A DNA stretch of 64,000 nt from Nocardioides potassii. GTDB taxonomy: Bacteria > Actinomycetota > Actinomycetes > Propionibacteriales > Nocardioidaceae. The notes beneath the pieces are model-generated. The model searched no databases. It saw only the letters and a program-made list of their open reading frames with translations, and had not been told where the DNA came from. Of this stretch, positions 26,282-35,800 are shown in pieces. Made by a program: the position numbers and the translations under genes. Where the stretch lies: assembly GCF_021648885.1 (NCBI RefSeq), contig NZ_JAKJHZ010000003.1, positions 186,001 to 250,000 of the forward strand. The letters run 5' to 3'. Position 1 is the first letter of the stretch, and every line of letters starts with the position of its first letter.

Positions 26282-26980
26282 ATGTCGACGCGTCTGCTTC
26301 ACACGACCCAGCCGCCCGCACGCAATCCCGGGGCCACGCTGGCCCGCGCGAGCGCCTGCTTCGGGATCGCCTTCGCGGTGGGACAGCTGCTCGTCATGGT
26401 CGCCATGGGCGTCCTCGTCCTGCCGCACGTCGGCGGGCCGGGGGACCCCGCCCTCGACCGCGGGCGGGACATCCTCGACGTGCAGACCGCCTACCGCGTG
26501 AGCAACTACGCGTTCATGGCCGCCGGCACCCTGCTGCTCGGCTTCCTGGGCGTGGTGCAGGCGCGACTCCGCGCGGTGGACGCCAGCGGGGTCCTCGCCA
26601 CCGTCGCCCTGGCGTCCGGCACGATGCTCGCGCTGGTCTGGCCGTTCGCGGGCGTGCTGCACGACGTCGCGATGGAGGCCGCCGCCGGTGGGGCGGACCC
26701 GCGCCTGCTGGCGGGCTGGGACTCGGTCGCGCCGTACTCGCTGGCGTTCTCGGTCTTCCCGCGGCTGTTCTTCGTCGGTGCGATCGTGATGGCGCTCTGT
26801 CTCGCGGGCTCCGCGCGCTGGCTGCAGCGGATCGGCCTGGTGCTCCTGCCCGTGAGCCTACTGGGCAGCGCGACGCTGCTCGCCGACGCGCTCTTCCCGT
26901 TCCTCGCGCTGAGCACGCTGGCGTACGAGCTGTGGGTCGGCGCGGTCGCCTGGCACTGGCTGCGGGCGTCCAGCTCGTGA
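26282..26980 (+). CDS. Seven-helix-type hypothetical membrane protein
   Basis: 232 residues from ATG 26282, 10 bases after the hemerythrin stop. Hydrophobic segments at about residues 20-45, 72-92, 102-125, 145-175, 180-200 and 205-225 indicate five to seven membrane helices with little extracellular sequence. Overall pattern is reminiscent of DUF4386-type membrane proteins, but I cannot assign a family. Cotranscription with the hemerythrin gene is likely. Function unknown. Confidence 0.72.
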   Translation: MSTRLLHTTQPPARNPGATLARASACFGIAFAVGQLLVMVAMGVLVLPHVGGPGDPALDRGRDILDVQTAYRVSNYAFMAAGTLLLGFLGVVQARLRAVDASGVLATVALASGTMLALVWPFAGVLHDVAMEAAAGGADPRLLAGWDSVAPYSLAFSVFPRLFFVGAIVMALCLAGSARWLQRIGLVLLPVSLLGSATLLADALFPFLALSTLAYELWVGAVAWHWLRASSS

Positions 26981-26995
26981 TCCCCGGCCCGGGCG

Positions 26996-27607
26996 TCAGC
27001 CGACGGTGACCGGGAGGACGAGGTCCGCGCGCTCGCGGGTGGCAGCCGACAGCCGGGCGTTGGCCTCGTCGCTCCGCTCGACCCACGCCGTCGCGTCGGC
27101 GGGCGACTTGCCGAACTGCTCGTGCCGGCGCACGAGGCGCTGTCGTCGTACGTCGTCGTCGAGGTCGACGTACCAGCACGCGGCCAGCAGCGGCCGCACG
27201 CGCTCCCACCCGCCGTGGGGCAGCAGGAGGTAATTGCCCTCGGTGACCACCAGCCGAGCCGTCGGCGGGATCGCGATCGCGGCCGCGACCGGCTGCTCGA
27301 GGTCGCGCTCGAAGCCGGGGACGTAGAGCGTGCGGTCCGGCTCGTCGTGGAGCCGCCGGAGGGCGGCGACGTATCCGTCGACGTCGAACGTCTCCGGCGC
27401 CCCCTTGCGGTCGCGCAGGCCGAGCCGGTCGAGCTGGACGTCGGCGAGGTGGAAGCCGTCCATCGGCAGGTGCCCGACGTCCGGGCCGAGGTCGGCGAGG
27501 AGCGCGTCGGTGAGCGTCGACTTGCCCGCGCCGGGCGGGCCGGTGATGCCGAGGATCGCCCGCCCCTGCGCGGGTACCAGGGCCCGGGCGCGATCGACGA
27601 GCTCCAT
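26996..27607 (-). CDS. Nucleoside/nucleotide-kinase-family P-loop protein (uridine kinase/PanK-like)
   Basis: 203 residues from ATG 27607. P-loop GPPGAGKST lies near residue 25, then LPMDGFHLAD (the substrate-binding DGFH/DxFY element), VPGFERDLEQPV, VVTEGNYLLLP and a C-terminal lid region RRHEQFGKSPADA. This is the pattern of the nucleoside/nucleotide kinase family related to uridine kinase and type I pantothenate kinase. The exact substrate is not determinable. The start is one base after the stop of the DUF2237 gene, so it is the last gene of a three-gene operon with SDR and DUF2237. Confidence 0.88.
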   Translation of the reverse strand: MELVDRARALVPAQGRAILGITGPPGAGKSTLTDALLADLGPDVGHLPMDGFHLADVQLDRLGLRDRKGAPETFDVDGYVAALRRLHDEPDRTLYVPGFERDLEQPVAAAIAIPPTARLVVTEGNYLLLPHGGWERVRPLLAACWYVDLDDDVRRQRLVRRHEQFGKSPADATAWVERSDEANARLSAATRERADLVLPVTVG

Positions 27608-27608
27608 G

Positions 27609-27998
27609 TCAGTCCAGCGCTCTGAGGTCGGGCGGCACGTCGACCGAGTGGGCACGCAGCACCTCGAGCGGTACGACGTCGAGCGCGCGCTCCGAGGTCG
27701 CCGACAGCACGACCGGTGCGGCGACCCCGGCGTCGTACGCCTGCAGCCAGCGCACGGCGACCACGCACCAGCGATCACCCGGCACCAGGCCGGGGAAGTG
27801 CCACTCCGGGCGAGGGGTGGAGAGGTCGTTGCCCACGGAACGCTGGTGGGCGAGGAACTCCTCGGTCATCACCGCGCAGATCGCGTGCAGCCCGACGTCC
27901 TGCGGGCCGACGGTGCACGTGCCGTCTCGGTGGAACCCGGTCACCGGGTCGGTGCCGCACGGGTCGAGCTCGCCGCCGAGGACGTTGCGCTCCGTCAT
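27609..27998 (-). CDS. DUF2237 family protein
   Basis: 129 residues. The sequence MTERNVLGGELDPCG, GFHRDGTC, DVGLHAICAVMTEEFL and GDRWCVVAVRWLQA matches the well-conserved DUF2237 pattern over its full usual length of about 120 residues. Three spaced cysteines (CGTDP, GTCTVG, AICAV) may be structural or metal-binding. Function is unknown in the family. The ATG sits just after the stop of the SDR gene, so it is coupled; TAGGAG is immediately upstream, unusually close to the start. Confidence 0.9.
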   Translation of the reverse strand: MTERNVLGGELDPCGTDPVTGFHRDGTCTVGPQDVGLHAICAVMTEEFLAHQRSVGNDLSTPRPEWHFPGLVPGDRWCVVAVRWLQAYDAGVAAPVVLSATSERALDVVPLEVLRAHSVDVPPDLRALD

Positions 27999-28001
27999 CT
28001 C

Positions 28002-28841
28002 CTACCGCGTCCCGAAGGTGCGGCTAACGACCTCGTCGAAGACCCGGTCCGGCAGCAGGTCACGGGAGGTGGTGATCACTCGCGCGCCCCGGCCGACGGG
28101 GTAGCGGGCGGCGGGACGCCTCGCCACGGCCGCCTTCACGATCTTGTCCGCGACCTCCTCCGGCGTCGACGCGCGGGACGGCTCGTCGAAGCGGGTGAGC
28201 ACGGCGTGCGCGCGCCGTGCGTGGTCGGCGTACGCGCCGTCGCCGGAGCGCTCGAGCAGCGAGTCGCGGGCGATCTCGTTCCACTCGGTGCGGATCGGGC
28301 CGGGCTCGATGAGCACGACCTTGATCCCGAACGGCCGCAGCTCCATCCGCAGGCTGTCGCTGAAGCCCTCCACCGCGAACTTGGTCGCGTGGTACCACGC
28401 CCCGAACGGCTCGTAGAACTTGCCGCCGATCGAGGAGATGTTGATGATCCGGCCCGACCCCTGCGCGCGCATGTGCGGTGTCACCAGCTGCACCAGCCGG
28501 GCGAGACCGAAGACGTTGACCTCGAACTGGCGCCGCGCCTCGTCGATCGGCACGTCCTCGACGGCGCCGTACGACCCGTAGCCGGCGTTGTTGATGAGGA
28601 CGTCGATCCGTCCCTGCTCATCCACGGTACGCGCGATGCCGGCGACCATCGAGTCGTCGTCGGTGACGTCCATGGCGAACGTGTGCACGCCCTCGGCCTC
28701 GAGGCCGGCCATCTTGTCGACACGGCGCGCGACGGCGTACACCGTGAAGCCCTGGGCGAGCAGCGCGCGGGCGGTGGCCTCGCCGATGCCGGACGAGCCA
28801 CCGGTGACCAGCGCGACGCGAGAGGTGGCGGAAGAGGTCAT
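28002..28841 (-). CDS. Short-chain dehydrogenase/reductase (SDR), classical
   Basis: 279 residues. The Rossmann nucleotide motif TGGSSGIG lies near residue 14, NNAG near 87, catalytic Ser in IINISSIGG, and the YxxxK active site as YHATKFA, followed by IEPGPIRTEW. It is classical SDR length plus a short tail. The VYAVARR segment after the first strand favours NADP(H), but this is weak. Substrate unknown. First gene of an operon with DUF2237 and the kinase. Confidence 0.93.
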   Translation of the reverse strand: MTSSATSRVALVTGGSSGIGEATARALLAQGFTVYAVARRVDKMAGLEAEGVHTFAMDVTDDDSMVAGIARTVDEQGRIDVLINNAGYGSYGAVEDVPIDEARRQFEVNVFGLARLVQLVTPHMRAQGSGRIINISSIGGKFYEPFGAWYHATKFAVEGFSDSLRMELRPFGIKVVLIEPGPIRTEWNEIARDSLLERSGDGAYADHARRAHAVLTRFDEPSRASTPEEVADKIVKAAVARRPAARYPVGRGARVITTSRDLLPDRVFDEVVSRTFGTR

Positions 28842-28917
28842 GCCGCGAGCGTAGTCCGGAGGCGGGTCCCCCGTTCGTGCACGGAACGCCTCCTCGAGGG
28901 CGCATACTGGACGGACG

Positions 28918-29139
28918 ATGACCTCCTCGCACGGCTCACGGCCGAAGCACCTCAGCAGCAGTCCGTTCGCCCCGCCGGTCGAGGAGGTGTTGGAGGTCTT
29001 CGAGGTCGGCGACCGCGTCTGCCACGACCTCTACGGGCTCGGGAGCGTCTCGGCGGTCGACAGCCACGCGGTGACGGTGGACTTCGGCGCCCAGTCGGTG
29101 CGGATCAAGCCGCCGTTCGCCAAGCTGCAGCACCTGTAG
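28918..29139 (+). CDS. Small CarD-like/RNAP-interaction-type protein
   Basis: 73 residues. The C-terminal ~45 residues (FEVGDRVCHDLYGLGSVSAV, VTVDFGAQSVRIKPPFAKL) form a small beta-barrel of the kind seen in CarD-like and UvrD C-terminal tails, where GDRVxHxxxGxGxV contacts RNA polymerase or nucleic acid. The N-terminal 25 residues are Ser/Pro-rich and probably disordered. It diverges from the SDR operon and converges with the winged-helix gene. The role is inference from a short motif. Confidence 0.72.
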   Translation: MTSSHGSRPKHLSSSPFAPPVEEVLEVFEVGDRVCHDLYGLGSVSAVDSHAVTVDFGAQSVRIKPPFAKLQHL

Positions 29140-29178
29140 GTCGCGCGCACGCCCGGCACGTCCCGGCGTGCGGTCCGG

Positions 29179-29688
29179 TCAGCTCGTCCACGTGAGGCGG
29201 TAGCCGACGCCGCGGACGGTGTCGAGCGAGCAGCAGTCGACGTGCTCCTCCACGAGGCGGCGGCGCAGGCGACGTACGTGCGCGGCGACCCGTTCGGTCT
29301 CGCGGTGGGCGCTGCCGAACATCACGAGCGCGAGGTGCCGGGTGGGGACGGTGTGGGTCTCGGCCCGGATCAGCGCACCGAGGAGGCGGTACTGCGCGAG
29401 GGTGATGCGCAGCGCGAGGTCGCGATGTCGGACCTCCCAGTGCTCCTCGTCGAGCACGAGCCGGGACCTTGCCGGAACGGGCGTCGGTACCAGCGGGGCA
29501 GCGGCGGGGGCGGCTGCGACGGCCGCCATCGACAGCAGCTGACCGGCCTGCTGGACCGCCCAGGCCCGCGCGGCCTCCGACCCGATGTGGGACTCGGCGG
29601 CCACCACCAGGGCCTGTGCGAGAGCGGCGTACGCGACGGTGGGATGGGCGACCGAGGCCGCCGCGCCCACCCCGAGAGCGAGCGTCAT
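29179..29688 (-). CDS. OmpR/PhoB-type winged-helix regulator without receiver domain
   Basis: 169 residues. The C-terminal ~95 residues form a transcriptional-regulator winged helix: ALRITLAQYRLLGALI, VPTRHLALVMFG, HVRRLRRRL and the terminal VRGVGYRLTW wing. The N-terminal ~70 residues are Ala-rich helix and lack the aspartate-phosphorylation pocket of a receiver domain. Thus it is a stand-alone DNA-binding protein of unknown signal. It reads away from the RHS toxin gene, and the shared 193-base gap contains a palindrome and repeats that are plausible binding sites. Confidence 0.85.
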   Translation of the reverse strand: MTLALGVGAAASVAHPTVAYAALAQALVVAAESHIGSEAARAWAVQQAGQLLSMAAVAAAPAAAPLVPTPVPARSRLVLDEEHWEVRHRDLALRITLAQYRLLGALIRAETHTVPTRHLALVMFGSAHRETERVAAHVRRLRRRLVEEHVDCCSLDTVRGVGYRLTWTS

Positions 29689-29739
29689 GTCCGGGACGGT
29701 AGGTCCGGCGTGGCGGCTTGACTACACCCTTTCGACGCA

Positions 29740-29809
29740 TCGTGAACGTGTTCACGAGCTGTCGGCATTGTGTCGGCATCCGAGGGGTCGGCAGGGCTGT
29801 CCTGACAGC
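29740..29809. promoter_or_regulatory. Palindrome and repeats between winged-helix and RHS genes
   Basis: TCGTGAACGTGTTCACGA at 29740-29757 is a perfect 8+8 palindrome with a two-base centre. Next to it TGTCGGCAT occurs twice (29760-29768 and 29771-29779, 11-base period). GCTGTC/GACAGC forms another inverted repeat at 29796-29809. TTGACT at 29718-29723 could serve as a -35 box, though no good -10 follows. These are candidate operators for the RHS gene and/or the divergent regulator. Confidence 0.5.
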
Positions 29810-29881
29810 GGCCGAGCGACCTACGTTGCGAGAGCCGACGGGCATCCGGGCGTCGTCGGCACTCACGGGGAGCAGGTCGCC

Positions 29882-32800
29882 ATGACCGGTCGGGCACGCG
29901 TCATCGAGGGCAACGTCGGCAGCACGGGGGTGGCGGTCCGGTCGTTCCTCGCCAGGTGGGTCGGGCTCCTGCTCGTCATCGGCATCTGTCAGATCGTCGT
30001 GCAGGCGACGCTCGCCCCGGCCCGGGCGGTCACCGCGGTCGCGGTGGACACCCCGACCCTGCTCCACGGCAACGGCGCCCGCCTCACCTGGCGACGCGCC
30101 GCCGACAGCGACTTCACGAGGTACGACGTCCACCGCGGCACCGCGGCCGGCTTCACCGCCACCGACGCCAACCGGATCGCGCGCATCGGCTCGCGGGTGA
30201 CCAACACCTTCACCGACGACTCGGCCAAGGGGAGCACGACCTACTACTACAAGGTCGTCGTGGTCACCGCGTCCGGCAGCGCGTCGAGCGAGGTCGCCGC
30301 GACGCTCCCGGCGGCCGGCACCAGCCGCCTGCTCATCCCGGCCACCCCGTCCACGGTGGACGCCACCTCCATCGGCGCGCTGTCCTCGACCTCGACCTTC
30401 GCGTGCGGCAACGACACCAGCTGGGGCGGCGCCGGCTACATCTACGCCGGCAGCGACACGACCACTTGGATCCTGCGCTCGCTCCTGCGCTTCGACCTCA
30501 AGGACATCCCGGCCAAGGCCACGATCACCAAGGCTGACCTCGGCCTCACCTACATCGCCACGAGCAACACCGACACCGGCATGCGCGCCCACCGGATGAC
30601 GCAGGGATGGACCGAGGGCACCGTGACCTCCGCTCAGTGCGGACCCGGTGCCGGCGCCACCTGGCGCGAGTCCGCGCCCGGCGTGCAGTGGCGCAAGGCC
30701 ACCGCCTTCGCGACCGGCGGCACCTACGACGCCACCGGGATCGCCCCCACCGGCGGCACGCACTCGCGCGCGACAGCCGGCAAGGACACGTTCAACCTGA
30801 CCTCCATGGTGCAGGCGTGGGCCAACGGCTCGCCCAACCACGGCCTCCTGCTCAAGCAGGCGACCGAGGACCGGACCACGGCCTCCCGCGTCACCTACAA
30901 CTCCGACGACGCCACCACCGCGGCCAACCGTCCCGTCCTGGACGTCACCTGGACCGACGCGACCAAGAACGTCGCACGATCCACCTCCGTCGACACCGCT
31001 GCACCGCTACCGGGCAGCACCGTCAGCGGTACGACGACGCTGGGCGCCGAGGCCTCCGCCGCCCGCGGCGGGGCGACGGTCACGTTCAAGATCGACGGCA
31101 CCGCAGTGGGCACCGACGCGACGGCGCCCTACGCGCTGTCGTGGAACTCGGCGTCGGTCTCGTCGGCGCAGCACACGCTGACGACCGAGGTGAGCACCCC
31201 GAGCGGCGTCGTGGAGACGTCGTCGTCGACCTTCACCGTCGACAACTCCCCGGCCCCCACCGGCGTCGCGATCACCACGCCCGCAGAGGGCGCGAAGGTC
31301 GGCGGCTCCGTCACCGTCAATGCGACGGCGACCGACGACCGGGCGGTGAGCAAGGTCGTGCTCAGCGTCGACGGGTCGGTCGTCGAGACCGACACCGCAG
31401 CACCGTTCTCCTTCACCTGGAACACATTGGCCCCCCTGACGCAGGCCTTCAACGGCAGTCACGTGCTGAAGGTCGAGGCGGTCGACGACAGCGGTCGCAC
31501 CACCGAGTCGTCGGTGCGCAACGTGACGGTCGACAACAACCTCGTCGGGTCCACCGCCGGGCCGTTCAAGGCGTCGTTCTTCCTCAACGAGGTCGGGTCG
31601 TCCAACTACACCCCGTTCGTGCTCCCGCAGATGCTGGAGACCGACCGCAGCTTCACCACGGCGACCACCGAGACCACGACCTACGGCAGCGGCTCCACCG
31701 GGACCAAGGGCGGGACGCTCACCACCTCGCCCAGCTGCGACGCGTGCGGCAGCGGATCGACCACGGCCACCCTGCAGAGCACGGACAGTGGTGCGGCCAG
31801 CACGTCCGGCAGCAAGTCCGGCAGCAACTCGACCAGCGCGACCACGGACCCGGCTTCGATCGAGGTCATCGAGACCGCCCAGCCCTCGGACGACCCGGTG
31901 TCGCCGTACGGCTTCAAGCTCGACGTGGACGTCACCAACCAGTCGACGATCCCGTGGAAGTCCAACACCACCGGCACCGGCCTCCAGCTCTGGTACCGCT
32001 GGTACACCGACGACGGTGTGGTCCTCTTCGAGGCGCCGGGCACGGACTACTTCCCGTCCACCCTCCAGCCGGGCCAGACCAAGCTGATCCCGGTGACCGT
32101 CGAGCCGCCGCCGCTGCTGAACGGTGCCCAGCGTGACCGCATCCGGCTGCGATTCGACATCTACGACAGCGCCAACGGCAAGTGGTTCTCCCAGGGCGGC
32201 AACGCGCCGGTCGACAACCCGGTCATCGTGAACAAGATCCAGTCCGAGAACCTCGGCCTCGAGCGCTACTGGCAGTACGAGCAGCTCGCCACCGGCGCGG
32301 GCAGCTCGGCGTACACCAACGCCAACAACGGCAACCTGCTCTGGCGTTGGTCGCCGTGGGCCACCCCTGGGCGCGGCATCTCGAGCATCGTCGACCTGAC
32401 CTACAACTCGCTGGAGGAGCACTCGGACTCCCCGGCGGGCGAGAACGTCTCGCTCAACGTGTCCGGGCTGCTGCGCTTCGGCTCGCGGCTCGACATCCAC
32501 CCCAACCAGGCCGACAAGAGCACCGGGCAGAACACGCGCTACGTCCGCTTCGTCGACGGGGACGGATCGGCCCACGAGTTCACCGGGCAGCTCGACTCCT
32601 CGGGCAACGTGGTGTGGACCGAGCCCGCAGGCGTGAACCTCTACCTGCGCAGCTACCCGTCGACGACGGACGCCCGCAAGTACTGGGCGCTGACCCGCCC
32701 CGACAACCTCACCTACTGGTTCGACCAGGACGGCTACCCGCGACTCGTCGAGGACACCAACGGCAACCTCCTCGAGTTCGTGCTGGAGGCCACGCCACCC

Positions 32801-35800
32801 GGCCAGGACCCGGGCGGTCCGAAGATGCGCGTGACGAAGGTGGTCGACCCGGGCGGTCGGGCGTACGTCGTCGACTACTACGACAAGGACGAGGTCAAGG
32901 GCGGCCGCGTGCGCGGCAACGTCCAGTCGATCGCGGACCACTCCGGCTCGCTGCTGCTCTTCGACTACTACGACGACGGCAACCTGATGCGCGTCACCCA
33001 GCAGGGTGGCACCACGGCCGCGGGGGTCGCGGTCGCGGACCGGTCCTTCGTCTTCACCTACACCAACCCGAAGGGCGACGCGCCGGCTCTCGCGACCGCC
33101 GCCGAGCGGCTCAACCCGCCGCAGAAGGTGACCCAGTCGGTGAAGCTCTACTCCGTCATCGACCCGAGGAAGAACGAGACGACCTTCGCCTACTGGGGTC
33201 CGACGCCGGACTCGAAGAACCGCTGGAAGCTGAAGAGCTGGAACGACCGGCTCGGCAACCAGACCTCCTTCACCCACGACTGGGCCAACCGGACGATGAC
33301 GACCGCGCTGCCCCTGGGCCGGACCTACGTCTACGGCTACGACCTCTCCGGTCGGGTGACGAAGATGACCAACCCCAGGTCCGAGGTCTCCCTCATGGAG
33401 TGGACGGCAGACAACAAGGTCTCGAAGGTGACCTTCCCGACCGGGAAGACGAACACGTTCACCTACAACGCCAACGGCTACCTCACCTCGCAGACCAACG
33501 AGCTGGGCGAGAAGAGCGTCATCACCTACGAGGACCGCAAGGTCGACGCGCTGGACACCCGCCTGCACTGGAACGTCATCAAGGAGCGGGTGATGCCGAT
33601 GGGCGTCGCCACCACGACCGACGCCAACGACTTCGTCTGGCGGTACGGCGCTGACTCGCGGGGCAACATCACCAGCATCACCGACCCCGAGGGCAGCCGT
33701 ACGAGCACCGCGGACGACTTCACCACGCGCTACACCTACGGCGCTCCGGGCACGGCGACCGCGGGCCTGACGCTGACCAAGACGATGCCGATGGGTGGCG
33801 TGACGCGCTACGAGTACCACGTCTCGGGACAGCCGTCGAAGATCACCGACCCGGTCGGCGCCCTCACGACGTTCGGCTACGACGCGGACTCACGCGCGCA
33901 GTGGATGCAGGACGCGGTGCACCAGGGTGACAGCGGCACCGACGTGCGTGCCTTCCGCACCTACTACGACTTCGACGAGTTCGGACGTGTCGTGCGGCAG
34001 AGCGCGCCCAAGTCGACGGTGGCGGACCGCGGCACGCTGGTGTGGAGCGTGACCGAGCAGGACCCCAACGACAACGCGGTGTCGAAGTACATCCCGGTCT
34101 TCGCCGACGCCTCGGGCGCTCCTGTCGACCCGAGCACGCCCAGGACGGTCGCCGTCTACGACAAGATGGACCAGGTCGTCAGCAACACCGAGCCCGGTGG
34201 CGCGCAGACGACGATGGTCTACGACGCGGCGGGCCGCACCGCGAGCATGACGCGGCCGCGTGGCCAGGGCACGTCGGCGCAGGACTTCACGACCGTGACG
34301 ACCTACGACCTGCTCGACCGGGCCACCCGCACCGCGCAGTACGGCCTGTCGGCGACCGACGTGCGCTACACGCACACCTGCTACGACCTCGCCGGTGACG
34401 CCGTCGCGCAGGTGTCGGCCGGTGCCGGTGTCGCGACCGTCGACTGCGGCGCCCTCGGCGCGTACACCCACGTCACCCGGATGGCGTACGACGCCGCGCA
34501 CCAGCTGACGACCAAGACCGACCCGATGGGGCGGCAGTCGCGCACCGCCTACGACGCGAACGGCCGCACCACGTGGAGCGAGACCGACATCGACCGCGGC
34601 GCGGCCCGCGTGCAGCGCACGACGATGTACTACGACCAGCGTGGCCTGACGACCAGGCAGGTCGAGGTCTTCGACAAGCAGGCCGGTCGCGAGCTGACCA
34701 CCATCACGCAGTACGACCAGGACGGCCGCGAGACGCTCACCGCCTCGCCGCGCGCGGTCGACGCCGACGGTGGTGCAGGCACCTACACGCAGTTCGCGAC
34801 GCGCAAGACGTACGACGCCAACGGCCAGATGGTCCGCGAGGAGCAGCCGACGAAGTCGGGCGAGGAGAAGCGCTACGTCCACGCGTCCTACGACAAGCTC
34901 GGGCGCACGCTGTGGACGTCGTTGCCCACCACCGAGACCGACCCCAACCTGGTGAGCGACCTGGCCAAGACCGAGAACACCTACTACGACCCCGGCTGGA
35001 TCCGCACCCTCGGGAAGAACGCCAACCCGGCGCTGCTCTTCGACTACAACGCCTTGGGCCAGCAGACGTCGCGCCTGCCGGCCAAGCCCGGCACCGCCGA
35101 CGACTGGAACTACGCCCGTCGCACCAGCTGGACGTACACGCCGGACGGCATGAAGTCGTCGATGACCGACTACCAGGGCGGCATCACGACGTGGGAGTAC
35201 GACCTCCACGACAACATCGTGAAGGCCTACGACCCCGCCGGACAGTCCGTCGGCTTCGACTCCGCGGTGTCCACCCGGGCGTCGTACAACGGCTTCGACG
35301 AGGCGATCGAGACCAGCTACAAGCGCGACTCGGAGGCGAACTGGAAGTACACCGAGTTCACCTACGACCGCGAGGGCCAGATCACGCTGCGTCTGGAGAA
35401 CTCCGAGCGCGACGCGGCGGGCGCCCAGGTCAAGGCGCCCAAGCGGGTCGAGCTCACCTACGACCAGAGCGGTTTCATGACGCGTCAGGTCAACCTCGGG
35501 ACGACCGGTGACTGCGTGGACGACGAGCGCACCGACACCACCTACTACGACACCGGCTGGGAGCGGCAGCGCACCTTGCGCCGGGCCAAGGCGGGATGTG
35601 GCCCGGACTCCGCGACGTGGGGCGTTCGCCAGACGACGAGCTGGACGCACTTCGACAACGGCAAGCTGCAGACCCTCACCACGAAGGACACCAGCGGACG
35701 CACCACCGAGGCGCACGACGTCGGCTACTTCGCCTCCGGCCGCTACGAGGACGGCAACCGGGTCACCGACAGCTACCTGCTGCTCCGGTCCGAGACGTCC

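Noticed and set aside
26996..27778. Longer 260-codon version of the kinase gene
   Set aside because: The first 57 residues overlap the DUF2237 gene and are Arg/Ser/Cys-rich noise; the start at 27607 gives the normal family N-terminus.
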